Positions 16,661 through 24,871 of a stretch of DNA of 64,000 nucleotides are shown here, piece after piece (the first letter of the stretch is position 1; the number at the start of each line of letters is the position of its first letter). Below the pieces are notes generated by a model. That model worked only from the letters and a program-made list of their open reading frames with translations, was not told the DNA's origin and searched no databases. The position numbers and the translations under genes were made by a program. Location: assembly GCF_024112395.2 (NCBI RefSeq), contig NZ_CP078013.2, positions 3,720,001-3,784,000 of the forward strand, given 5' to 3'. The stretch is from Pseudomonas pergaminensis (lineage in GTDB: Bacteria > Pseudomonadota > Gammaproteobacteria > Pseudomonadales > Pseudomonadaceae).

Positions 16661-18364
16661 CTAGCGCAAAGCCCTGCGCAGCACTTTACCGACCGTGGTC
16701 TTGGGCAGCTCGGTGGTGCGGAACTCCACATACCGGGGCACCTTGTACCCTGTCAGATACTCGCGGCAATGCGCCAGGATCTGCTCCTGGGTCAGGTTCG
16801 GGTCCTTGCGCACCACGATGATCTTCACTTTCTCCCCGGTCACGCCATCTTCCACCCCAATCGCCGCCACTTCCCCTACCCCAGGGTGCAGCGCCACCAC
16901 GTCTTCGATTTCATTGGGGTACACGTTGAAACCCGAGACCAGGATCATGTCCTTCTTGCGGTCCACCAGGCGAATGTAACCACGCTCGTCCATCACGCCG
17001 ATATCACCGGTCGACAACCACCCTTCTGCATCCAGGACTTCGGCGGTGGCCTCCGGGCGCTTCCAGTAGCCCTGCATCACCTGCGGCCCACGCACCTGCA
17101 GTTCGCCCTGCTCGCCAATGTCGGCCAGCTCGCCGTCTTCGCGCACAAAACGTACCCAGGTCGACGGCAACGGCACACCGATGCTGCCGGTGAATTCCAT
17201 CTCGCGCATGCGCGCAATGTTGATCGGGCTGATGCTCACTACCGGTGAACATTCGGTCAGGCCGTAGCCCTCTATGATCGGCAGCCCGGTGACTTCCTTC
17301 CAGCGCTTGGCTACCGCCGTGTGCGTGGCCATGCCGCCCGCGATCACCATGCGCAGGTCGGAAAAGTCCCGTGCGCAGAACTCCTTGTTCTCGAGCAGGC
17401 CGTTGAACAAGGTGTTGACCCCGGCAATCCCATTGAAGCGTTCCTTGCGCAGGATCATCTGCACGCGCTTCACGTCCCGCGGGTTGGCGATCAGGATGTT
17501 GCGCCCGCCCAGGCACATGAACATCAGGCAATTCACCGTCAGCGAAAAGATGTGATACAGCGGCAGCAAGGTGACGTTGGTTTCCTGCTTGTCCTGGTCC
17601 AGTTGGTCGCCAACCCAGGCCTTGGCTTGCAACAGGTTGGCGATGATATTGCGGTGGCTGAGCATCACACCCTTGGCGTCGCCGGTGGTACCGCCGGTGT
17701 ATTGCAAAAAAGCCAGGTCGTCGAGGTGCATCTCCACAGGGAAATGGTTAAGCCCACGGCCCTGTTTCAACGCCTGGTTGAAGCGTATCGAACCGCGCAA
17801 ATTGAACGCGGGCACCTGTTTTTGCACGCGACGCAGGATAAAGTTCATCGCCGCGCCCTTGAAGGTACCCAACAGGTCACCGATGGCGGCGATCACCACG
17901 CGCTTGACGCTGCTGCCAGTGATGACTTTCTCCAGGGTCTGCGCGAAGTTCTCGAAGATCACCACGGTTTCTGCGCCGCTGTCCTTGAGCAAATGCTTGA
18001 GTTCATGGGAGGTGTACAACGGGTTGACGTTGACCACCACCGCGCCGGCCAGGATCGTACCCAGCAGGCAGATCGGGTACTGCAAGCAATTGGGCATCAT
18101 CAGCGCCACGCGATCGCCCTTCTTGACGCCCTGCCCCTGCAGCCAGGCGGCGAAGGCATAGCCTTGCACCTGCCAGTCGGCGTAGGTCATTTCGGTGCCG
18201 ATGCTGACGTAGGCCACCCGCTCGCGAAACTTCTCCAGGTGCTCCAGGAACACCTCGCGCAGCGACGGGTAGTCCTCGATGCCGGCCTCGATATCCGCCG
18301 GGACGCCAGGCAGGTAAGCGTTCAACCAGATCCGTTCGGTATGTTCCAGGCTTACAGCGTTCAT
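16661..18364 (-). CDS. long-chain fatty acid-CoA ligase (FadD-type AMP-binding enzyme)
   Basis: A 567-residue acyl-CoA synthetase, the usual FadD length (about 560). The AMP-binding signature YTGGTTGDAKGVMLSHRN is at residues 222-239. IEGYGLTECSPVV follows, then STGDIGVMDERGYIRLVDR and the hinge GFNVYPNEIED. The C-terminal catalytic lysine is in LPKTTVGKVLRRAL. It would activate fatty acids released by alkane oxidation, using ATP and CoA, at the inner membrane. The start at 18364 has AAGGAG 7 nt upstream. It is the last gene of the minus-strand fatty-acid block, 31 bp after the thiolase stop. Chain-length preference is unknown; Pseudomonas has several FadD paralogues. Confidence 0.9.
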   Translation of the reverse strand: MNAVSLEHTERIWLNAYLPGVPADIEAGIEDYPSLREVFLEHLEKFRERVAYVSIGTEMTYADWQVQGYAFAAWLQGQGVKKGDRVALMMPNCLQYPICLLGTILAGAVVVNVNPLYTSHELKHLLKDSGAETVVIFENFAQTLEKVITGSSVKRVVIAAIGDLLGTFKGAAMNFILRRVQKQVPAFNLRGSIRFNQALKQGRGLNHFPVEMHLDDLAFLQYTGGTTGDAKGVMLSHRNIIANLLQAKAWVGDQLDQDKQETNVTLLPLYHIFSLTVNCLMFMCLGGRNILIANPRDVKRVQMILRKERFNGIAGVNTLFNGLLENKEFCARDFSDLRMVIAGGMATHTAVAKRWKEVTGLPIIEGYGLTECSPVVSISPINIARMREMEFTGSIGVPLPSTWVRFVREDGELADIGEQGELQVRGPQVMQGYWKRPEATAEVLDAEGWLSTGDIGVMDERGYIRLVDRKKDMILVSGFNVYPNEIEDVVALHPGVGEVAAIGVEDGVTGEKVKIIVVRKDPNLTQEQILAHCREYLTGYKVPRYVEFRTTELPKTTVGKVLRRALR

Positions 18365-18374
18365 GGCAGTCTCC

Positions 18375-18388
18375 TTGTTGTTGTTTTT
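18375..18388 (-). promoter_or_regulatory. candidate Crc/Hfq (CA) motif before the FadD-type gene
   Basis: The minus strand reads AAAAACAACAACAA followed directly by the GGAG ribosome-binding site of the gene starting at 18364. It is the longest AAN-repeat match in the window. Confidence 0.6.
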
Positions 18389-18395
18389 GATAGAG

Positions 18396-19694
18396 CTACT
18401 TTTCGACGATAGCGGTAATGCCCAGCCCGCCCGCCGCGCAGATGGAAATCAAGCCGCGCCCGCCGCCGTTCTCATGGATGATCTTGGCCAACGCCGCCAA
18501 TTGCCGGCCACCAGTGGCGGCGAAGGGATGGCCGCAACCGAGTGAGCCACCGTTGACGTTCATCTTGGCGCGGTCGATGGCGCCCAGCGGTGCATCCAAG
18601 CCTAGGCGCTCGCGGCAATAATCGGCGTCTTCCCACGCCTTGAGCGTGCACAGCACCTGGGCGGCGAAGGCTTCGTGGATCTCGAAGAAATCGAAGTCAT
18701 CGAAGCTCAGCCCTTCGCGCTTGAGCATGCGCGGCACCGCATAGGCCGGAGCCATCAGCAGGCCCTCGGTGCCATCGACGAAATTCACCGCCGCCGTTTC
18801 GCCGGTACGCAGATAGGCCAGCACCGGCCAGCCGTGCGCGGCCGCCCATTCCTCGCTGGCCAGCAGCACCACCGAGGCGCCATCGGTCAGCGGTGTTGAA
18901 TTGCCCGCAGTGAGCGTGCCGTTTTGCCGGTCGTAGGCTGGGGACAGGCCGGCGAGTTTCTCCAGGCTCGCGTCGGCGCGCAGGTTATTGTCCCGAGCCA
19001 GGCCGCGATGGGGGCTGATCAGGTCATCGAAGAAACCGCGCTTGTAGGCCGCGTCCAGGCGTTGATGGCTGGTGAGGGTCAGTTCATCCTGGGCCAGGCG
19101 CTTGATCTGCCAGCGCTTGGCCATTTCTTCGCAGTGTTCGCCCATGGATAAACCGGTGCGCGGCTCGCCATTGCGCGGCAGCAATGGTTTGAAAAACATC
19201 GATGGCCGCACCTTGAACAGCGCCTGCAACTTTGCGCCCATGCCCTTGGCGCGGTTGGCCGCGAGCAACGTGTGGCGCAGGGATTCGTTGATGCCGATCG
19301 GTGCGTCGGAGGTGGTGTCGGAACCGCCGGCGATGCCTACGTCGATCTGACCCAGGGCAATCTTGTTCGCTACCAGCAAGGCCGCTTCCAGGCCGGTGCC
19401 GCAGGCTTGCTGCACATCGTAGGCAGGCGTGTACGGCGACAAGGTGGTGGACAGCAATGACTCGCGCGCCAGGTTGAAGTCCCGCGAATGCTTGATCACC
19501 GCCCCAGCGGCGAATTCGCCCAGGCGTTGGCCGTGCAGGTTGTAGCGGTCGACCAGGCCCTGCAGGGCGGCGACCAGCAGGTCCTGGTTGCTGTCGTGGG
19601 CGTACACCGTGTTGGAGCGAGCAAACGGGATGCGGTTGCCGCCGATAATCGCGACGCGACGAACCGGGGCCGGGTTGAAGCTGTAGTCACTCAT
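18396..19694 (-). CDS. acetyl-CoA C-acyltransferase (FadI-like thiolase)
   Basis: A 432-residue thiolase. The nucleophilic cysteine is in DVQQACGTGLEAA (Cys98). The other active-site elements are EIHEAFAAQ, CGHPFAATGGR (His389) and the C-terminal ICAAGGLG (Cys419). The length and the AFAAGAVIKHSRDFNLARE-like N-terminal block resemble FadI-type trifunctional-enzyme thiolases rather than the 390-residue FadA. It would cleave 3-ketoacyl-CoA to acetyl-CoA and shortened acyl-CoA, or run the reverse condensation. Its ATG overlaps the stop of the MaoC gene by 4 bp (ATGA), so translation is probably coupled. Confidence 0.9.
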   Translation of the reverse strand: MSDYSFNPAPVRRVAIIGGNRIPFARSNTVYAHDSNQDLLVAALQGLVDRYNLHGQRLGEFAAGAVIKHSRDFNLARESLLSTTLSPYTPAYDVQQACGTGLEAALLVANKIALGQIDVGIAGGSDTTSDAPIGINESLRHTLLAANRAKGMGAKLQALFKVRPSMFFKPLLPRNGEPRTGLSMGEHCEEMAKRWQIKRLAQDELTLTSHQRLDAAYKRGFFDDLISPHRGLARDNNLRADASLEKLAGLSPAYDRQNGTLTAGNSTPLTDGASVVLLASEEWAAAHGWPVLAYLRTGETAAVNFVDGTEGLLMAPAYAVPRMLKREGLSFDDFDFFEIHEAFAAQVLCTLKAWEDADYCRERLGLDAPLGAIDRAKMNVNGGSLGCGHPFAATGGRQLAALAKIIHENGGGRGLISICAAGGLGITAIVEK

Positions 19695-20581
19695 TCCACG
19701 CTCTCTTTCCAGATGAATAGTCCGCGCATGTGGGGTTTGTCACCGGCGAAATTGCGCACTTCGAATTCGCGGCGCGGACCGGTCACCGGGTGACTCCAAA
19801 GAGCAACCTGGCCAGGCAGGAAGATCGGCAACTTGAAGTCACAATGCGCCTCGGCCTGGTCCAGCCCGCCGGGCGGTTGCTGCGCGGCGAGTGCGCGCCC
19901 CAGGGTCCACATGCCGTGGGCTATGGCGCGGCGAAAACCGAAGAGCTTGGCGCCAATCACCGAGGTGTGAATCGGGTTGAAATCCCCTGACACCTTGGCA
20001 AAGCGCCGGCCCAAGTCAGCCGGCAACACCCAGCGCTGGGTACGCAGCAAACCGTCTTCCTGCAGCGGCAATACGTCGTCCCACGGTTCACCCACCGGGT
20101 CCTTGACGTCCCGGCGCAGGTACAGGCTGTCGCTTTCCCACACCAGTGTGTCGGCGCCGTACGCACGGGTGGCGATGCTCAGCGCCTGGCCCTTGGGATG
20201 GGCAACCCAGCGCTCGCCATACACTTCCAGCCGCAACGCCTGGCCTGGGTGCAAGCGCTGGTGCTGACGAATGCGATTGGCCAGGTGCACCATGCCGCTG
20301 GCCGGATACGGGAAGCTCGGCCGCGTCAGCAGCATCAGGTGCAATGGGAACGCCAGCACGTGGGGGTAGGACAACGGCACGCCCTGCTCGCGGCGAAAAC
20401 CACAGGCGCGGCCATAGGCTTCAATATCAGCGGCAGACAACTGCGCCGCCGAGCGCACCAGGCGTTCCTTGGGCAGTACGGGCGCACCGTCGAGCTTGGG
20501 TTTGCGCAAGGCGCGTACGCCATCGAGCAGCAAGCGCGTGCGTGATGGCGGCGGGTCAATGATCTGCGTCACGTAGTCCAT
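19691..20581 (-). CDS. MaoC-like (R)-specific enoyl-CoA hydratase, double hot-dog type
   Basis: A 296-residue protein. The C-terminal half carries the hydratase-2 hot-dog signature GDFNPIHTSVIGAKLFGFRR followed by AIAHGMWTLG, with the catalytic aspartate and histidine. The N-terminal half is a degenerate hot-dog without that motif, as in eukaryotic-type hydratase 2. It would interconvert trans-2-enoyl and (R)-3-hydroxyacyl thioesters. The start at 20581 (MDYVTQ) lies 4 bp after the stop of the FabG-like gene; the 34-codon upstream extension is rejected because it overlaps that gene. It is directly coupled to the thiolase downstream. Confidence 0.88.
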   Translation of the reverse strand: MDYVTQIIDPPPSRTRLLLDGVRALRKPKLDGAPVLPKERLVRSAAQLSAADIEAYGRACGFRREQGVPLSYPHVLAFPLHLMLLTRPSFPYPASGMVHLANRIRQHQRLHPGQALRLEVYGERWVAHPKGQALSIATRAYGADTLVWESDSLYLRRDVKDPVGEPWDDVLPLQEDGLLRTQRWVLPADLGRRFAKVSGDFNPIHTSVIGAKLFGFRRAIAHGMWTLGRALAAQQPPGGLDQAEAHCDFKLPIFLPGQVALWSHPVTGPRREFEVRNFAGDKPHMRGLFIWKESVE

Positions 20582-20585
20582 GGAC

Positions 20586-21929
20586 TCAGGCTCCCAGCAG
20601 GCTTTGGCCGCACACACGGATGACCTGGCCGTTGACCCCGCCTGACGCCGGGTGTGCCAGCCAGGCAATGGTCTCGGCCACATCGATAGGTTGCCCGCCC
20701 TGGGACATCGAGTTCATGCGCCGCCCGGCTTCGCGGATCATCAGCGGGATTTTCGCGGTCATCTGCGTCTCGATAAACCCGGGTGCCACTGCATTCACCG
20801 TGACGTGCTGCGCCGCCGCTCGCGGTGCCAGGCCCTGCACCAGGCCGATCACGCCAGCCTTGGAGGTGGCGTAATTGCTCTGCCCAAGGTTGCCGGCGAT
20901 GCCGGAAATCGACGACACGCAGACGATGCGCCCGCCGGAGTTCAGGCCCTGGCTGTCCAGCAGTGCATGGCTGAGTTGCAACGGCGCCTCTAAGTTCACG
21001 GCCAGCACACTGCGCCAGGCATCCTCGGTCATCTTGGCGATGGTCTTGTCACGGGTGATGCCGGCGTTATGCACCACCACATCGAAGGCCCCGTATTGGC
21101 TGACGTGGGCCTGCAACAGCGAGGCTGCATCGGTTGCGGTGATGTCCAGCGGCAGCGCCGAGCCGCCGACACTTTCCGCGGCCTGTTGCAGCAACGCCTG
21201 GGCCTGGGGCACGTCCACGCACACCACATGGGCGCCGTCCCGTGCCAACACCTGGGCAATCGCCAGGCCGATACCACGGGAAGCGCCGGTGACCAGCGCG
21301 CGACGGCCGGCGAAGGGTTTGTCCCAATTGACGCTGACCTGGCCGTCCACCGGTGCCTCCAGGCGGATCACCTGCCCCGAGACATAGGCCGAGCGGCGCG
21401 ACAGGAAGAACTGCAGGCTGCTGTCCAGCGCGGCTTCGGCGCCGGGGGCCACGTAGACCAACTGCACGGTGATCGCGCGCCGCAACTCCTTGGCCAGCGA
21501 ACGCACCAAGCCTTCAAGGGCGCGCTGGGCGATGGCCTGGGGCAAGTCCTGGCAGTGTTCCGGCGCGGTGCCGAGCACCATCACGCGGCCATGGTGGCCA
21601 ATGCGCTTGGCATTGGCGTGGAAGAACACATACAGCTCATCCAATTGGTGCGGGTCGGTCACGGCACTCGCATCAAACACCGCGCCCTGCACCTTGACCG
21701 TGGACGGCGCCTTAAGCGTGGCCGGCGTGGCGATGACGGTGTCGGTGGCCGCGAACACCCGCTGCACCTCGACGGCCAGGCGCCCTGCCCCGGCGACGAT
21801 CACCGGGTTGACCAGCCCTTGCTGGCCGCTGCGATGGCGTTGCAGCGGCAAGGGCTGCGGCAAGCCGACGGCCTGGGCCAGGCGCCGACCCCAGGGGGAA
21901 TTGACGAACGAAAGGTAGCTGTCACTCAT
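20586..21929 (-). CDS. high-molecular-weight FabG-type 3-oxoacyl reductase (SDR)
   Basis: A 447-residue protein from the ATG at 21929 (a GTG at 21941 is also in frame). The C-terminal part, from about residue 205, is a complete SDR: RRALVTGASRGIGLAIAQVL for NAD(P) binding, HNAGITRDKTIAKM, and the Ser-Tyr-Lys site in CVSSISGIAGNLGQSNYATS followed by KAG. The N-terminal 200 residues form a second Rossmann-like domain without catalytic residues. This two-domain layout matches HMwFabG (FabG4 of mycobacteria, about 454 residues). It would act on (R)-3-hydroxyacyl or 3-ketoacyl thioesters, matching the stereochemistry of the MaoC hydratase encoded 4 bp downstream. Confidence 0.88.
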   Translation of the reverse strand: MSDSYLSFVNSPWGRRLAQAVGLPQPLPLQRHRSGQQGLVNPVIVAGAGRLAVEVQRVFAATDTVIATPATLKAPSTVKVQGAVFDASAVTDPHQLDELYVFFHANAKRIGHHGRVMVLGTAPEHCQDLPQAIAQRALEGLVRSLAKELRRAITVQLVYVAPGAEAALDSSLQFFLSRRSAYVSGQVIRLEAPVDGQVSVNWDKPFAGRRALVTGASRGIGLAIAQVLARDGAHVVCVDVPQAQALLQQAAESVGGSALPLDITATDAASLLQAHVSQYGAFDVVVHNAGITRDKTIAKMTEDAWRSVLAVNLEAPLQLSHALLDSQGLNSGGRIVCVSSISGIAGNLGQSNYATSKAGVIGLVQGLAPRAAAQHVTVNAVAPGFIETQMTAKIPLMIREAGRRMNSMSQGGQPIDVAETIAWLAHPASGGVNGQVIRVCGQSLLGA

Positions 21930-21977
21930 AGAGACATTCACTCACAACACATTCTGACCGTGAAAACCCGATCCCCT

Positions 21978-22062
21978 GTGGGCGCTGGCTTGCCTGCGAT
22001 ACAGTCAACTCGGTGTGTCAGTCGCACCGAGGTGATGCCTTCGCAGGCAAGCCAGCTCCCAC
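21978..22062. repeat. REP/REPIN palindrome between co-oriented genes
   Basis: Arms at 21978-21999 and 22041-22062 carry the same core as the element at 16567 (GCTGGCTTGCCTGCGA) with one mismatch between arms. It separates the fadE stop from the FabG-like start. It could attenuate or stabilise a transcript running from fadE into the downstream genes. Confidence 0.8.
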
Positions 22063-22078
22063 CTTGACCGTGATTTTC

Positions 22079-24604
22079 CTAATTGACCGAGGCGTTTTCG
22101 CTTTGGTTGTTGCGACGTTTCGTCGTCGGTTCCAACGCCTGCTTGCGCTGCTGCAACGCTTCCAGCAAGCCGAAGTCCTGGGGGAAGTCGTCCACCTGGA
22201 TGCCGTGGTCGGCGTATTCCACATAACGGCCGAGCAAGGTGTCCTCGTCATCGCTGATCAAGTCCAGCGCGCGCGCCTTGACACGCCAGGCGGTGAAGGC
22301 CGTGGCCGAGATCGGCATCGGCGCGATCAGGCCCTGCTTGACCGCCGGTTTGAGTCGGGCCTCGATCAACTCGACTTGCGGCAGCAGGCGGAAGCCCAGT
22401 TCGCCGTAGGCCAACTTGTCGATTTCCGGACGGGGTATGTAGGAATTGGCCAATAGTCGGTCGCGGGTCTCGCCCGGTGTCTGCACCACATCAGCAACTT
22501 CGGCCAGCAGACGGTCCGACGGTTTGCGCAGCGGGATACCAAACGGGAACGTCAACGCCTTCAGCACGCTTGCGGCCACTTTCGACGGGTAGTTATCGAG
22601 CACTTCGGCCAACGCTTCATGGGCGCGCAACAACGCGTCCTGGGCCGACCAGTGCACCAGCGGCAGGTCTGCCTGGGGCCGGCCGTCATCCTCAAAGCGC
22701 TTGAGCACGCAGGACAGGATGTACAGCTGCGACAGAATATCGCCCAGGCGCCCGGTGATACTTTCCTTGCGCTTGAGGGCACCGCCCAGCACGCCCATGG
22801 AGATGTCCGACGTCAGCGCGAGCACCACCGACAGGCGATTGGCCTGGCGGTAGTAGGACGCCAGTGCCGGGTCGGTCTTGGCCGGGGCAGAAATCAACCG
22901 CCCGCCTGTCAGGGCATGCACCGCTGCGCGGACGGTATTGGCCAGCACGAAACTCACGTGGCCGAACATCGCGCTGTCAAACGCTTCCAGCGCCTGGCGC
23001 CGGTCCGGGTTGCGCGCGGCTTCCATCTCACGGAACACATAGGGATGGCAGCGGATCAGGCCCTGGCCAAAGATGATCAGGCAGCGCGTCATGATGTTCG
23101 CGCCTTCTACCGTAATCGCGATGGGGCTTTGCTGATAGGCACGGGCCAGGAAGTTGTTCGGGCCCATGCAGATGCCCTTGCCGGCGACGATGTCCATACC
23201 ATCATTGACGATGATCCGCGCACGCTCGGTGACGTGGTACTTGGCGATCGCCGAGATCACCGACGGTTTCTCTCCCGCATCCAGGGACGCCACCGAGACC
23301 TTGCGCACCGCATCGCAGGCATACAGGTGCCCGGCCATGCGTGCCAGCGGCGCTTGCACGCCTTCGAACTTGCCAATGGGCAGGCCAAACTGCTTGCGCA
23401 TCGCCGCGTAGGCGGTGGTGCCGCGCACCGCGACTTTGCCCAGGCCGACGTTGGCCGACGGCAGGGAAATCGCCCGGCCGGCTGCCAGGCACTCCATCAA
23501 CATGCGCCAGCCGTTACCGACTTGCTCGCGGCCACCGATCACCCATTCCAGTGGGATGAAGACATCCTTGCCGGTGGTAGGACCATTCTGGAACACGGCA
23601 TTGAGTGGCCAATGGCGGCGACCGCTGTTTACCCCCGGATGGGACGTCGGGATCAACGCACAGGTGATCCCCAGCGAGCCGGGCTGGCCAAGCAAGCCAT
23701 CCGGGTCTTCGGCGCGAAACGCCAGGCCGAGCACCGTGGCAATCGGGCCCAGGGTGATGTAGCGCTTGTCCCAGGTCACGCGGAAGCCCAGGACTTCCTC
23801 GCCTTCATGGGTACCTTTGCAGACGATGCCCAAGTCGGGAATCGCCCCGGCATCGGACCCCGCATACGGGCTGGTCAGGGCAAAGCACGGGATGTCTTCA
23901 CCCCGCGCCAAGCGCGGCAGGTAGTAATTGCGCTGGGCATCGGTGCCGTAATGCAACAGCAGCTCGGCCGGGCCGAGGGAGTTGGGCACCATCACCGAAA
24001 TGGCGGCCGCCGAGCAACGCGTCGACAGCTTCATCACCACCTGCGAGTGCGCGTAGTGGGAGAAGCCTTTGCCGCCGTACTGCTTGGGAATGATCATGCC
24101 GAGGAACCCGGCATCCTTGGTGTACTGCCAGCCTTCGGGCGACATGTCCTGCCAGACCTGGGTGGTTTCCCAGTCGTTGGCGATATCGCACAGGGTTTCG
24201 ACTTCGTTATCGAGGAAGGCTTGCTCTTCAGCGCTCAGGCTGGCCGGTGCGGCTTGCAGCAGGCGCTGCCAGTTGGGCTTGCCGCTGAACAGCTCGGCGT
24301 CCCACCACACGGTGCCGGACTCGATGGCCGCTCGTTCGGTGTCGGACATAGCCGGCATGATTGTACGAAACAGGCCCAGGGCCTTGCTGGTGAGCAAGGT
24401 GCGGCGCAGGGGTTTGATCGTCATCATCGCTGCGGGCAACACCACCAGGAGCGCCGCAACGCTCATGCCGAAACCGGCCACCACGTTGAACAGGTAACCC
24501 GCCGCCAGCCAGATCAGGCCTGCCCCCAACCAGTGGATGGCAGCGGCTTGTCGATACGCCAGGGCAATCGCAGCTGCGAAACCCACCAATAACCAGATAA
24601 TCAT
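22079..24604 (-). CDS. fadE: FadE-type acyl-CoA dehydrogenase, membrane-associated
   Basis: An 841-residue protein, the size of E. coli FadE (814) and about twice that of ordinary acyl-CoA dehydrogenases. The N-terminus has two to three hydrophobic helices (residues 1-60). The dehydrogenase core follows: FLGMIIPKQYGGKGFSHYAH, CFALTSPYAGSDAGAIPD, WDKRYITLGPIATVLGLAFR and VEGANIMTRCLIIFGQG, the last holding the catalytic glutamate region. The long C-terminal extension is typical of FadE. It introduces the trans-2 double bond in acyl-CoA. The ATG at 24604 has GAGG upstream. Its promoter region is free-standing, 267 bp from the FadL-type gene. Confidence 0.92.
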   Translation of the reverse strand: MIIWLLVGFAAAIALAYRQAAAIHWLGAGLIWLAAGYLFNVVAGFGMSVAALLVVLPAAMMTIKPLRRTLLTSKALGLFRTIMPAMSDTERAAIESGTVWWDAELFSGKPNWQRLLQAAPASLSAEEQAFLDNEVETLCDIANDWETTQVWQDMSPEGWQYTKDAGFLGMIIPKQYGGKGFSHYAHSQVVMKLSTRCSAAAISVMVPNSLGPAELLLHYGTDAQRNYYLPRLARGEDIPCFALTSPYAGSDAGAIPDLGIVCKGTHEGEEVLGFRVTWDKRYITLGPIATVLGLAFRAEDPDGLLGQPGSLGITCALIPTSHPGVNSGRRHWPLNAVFQNGPTTGKDVFIPLEWVIGGREQVGNGWRMLMECLAAGRAISLPSANVGLGKVAVRGTTAYAAMRKQFGLPIGKFEGVQAPLARMAGHLYACDAVRKVSVASLDAGEKPSVISAIAKYHVTERARIIVNDGMDIVAGKGICMGPNNFLARAYQQSPIAITVEGANIMTRCLIIFGQGLIRCHPYVFREMEAARNPDRRQALEAFDSAMFGHVSFVLANTVRAAVHALTGGRLISAPAKTDPALASYYRQANRLSVVLALTSDISMGVLGGALKRKESITGRLGDILSQLYILSCVLKRFEDDGRPQADLPLVHWSAQDALLRAHEALAEVLDNYPSKVAASVLKALTFPFGIPLRKPSDRLLAEVADVVQTPGETRDRLLANSYIPRPEIDKLAYGELGFRLLPQVELIEARLKPAVKQGLIAPMPISATAFTAWRVKARALDLISDDEDTLLGRYVEYADHGIQVDDFPQDFGLLEALQQRKQALEPTTKRRNNQSENASVN

Positions 24605-24675
24605 GGGGATACCTCAATTCGATTCAGGGCACGACCATTACGCTGGCCGCTCGATGTGAGCTGCGGCGTAAAGCC

Positions 24676-24704
24676 ACACTACAAACTCGGAACGCTAAAT
24701 TCAA
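24676..24704 (-). promoter_or_regulatory. candidate sigma-70 promoter of fadE
   Basis: On the minus strand, TTGAAT (plus coordinates 24699-24704) and TAGTGT (24676-24681) are separated by exactly 17 bp, about 70 bp before the fadE ATG. The -35 hexamer lies inside the inverted repeat at 24700-24717. Confidence 0.4.
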
Positions 24705-24717
24705 ATTTTGTTTTGAA
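24700..24717. promoter_or_regulatory. AT-rich inverted repeat, candidate operator of fadE
   Basis: TTCAAA-N6-TTTGAA overlaps the candidate -35 box. The flanking 9-mer ATTTCAAAA (minus strand, 24711-24719) recurs twice upstream of alkB. The arms resemble operators of fatty-acid-responsive TetR-type repressors such as PsrA, but the match is not exact. The rest of 24605-24871 shows no gene. Confidence 0.4.
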
Positions 24718-24871
24718 ATTTTTATTTAATGCTTGGGCGAAAAAAGAGTGGCTGAACACGTCAGCCGGGTCTGTCACTACGCTGGAAACTACCCATGAAA
24801 TGAGGATGAATGCCTGGACGAAGGCACCAAGATGCGCTTGATGCCTCCCTGCCATCACTCTCCACAACGCA

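Noticed and set aside
22619..24592. 657-codon plus-strand open frame
   Set aside because: It is fully antisense to fadE. Composition is biased (Arg, His, Gln, Gly) and no domain can be read.
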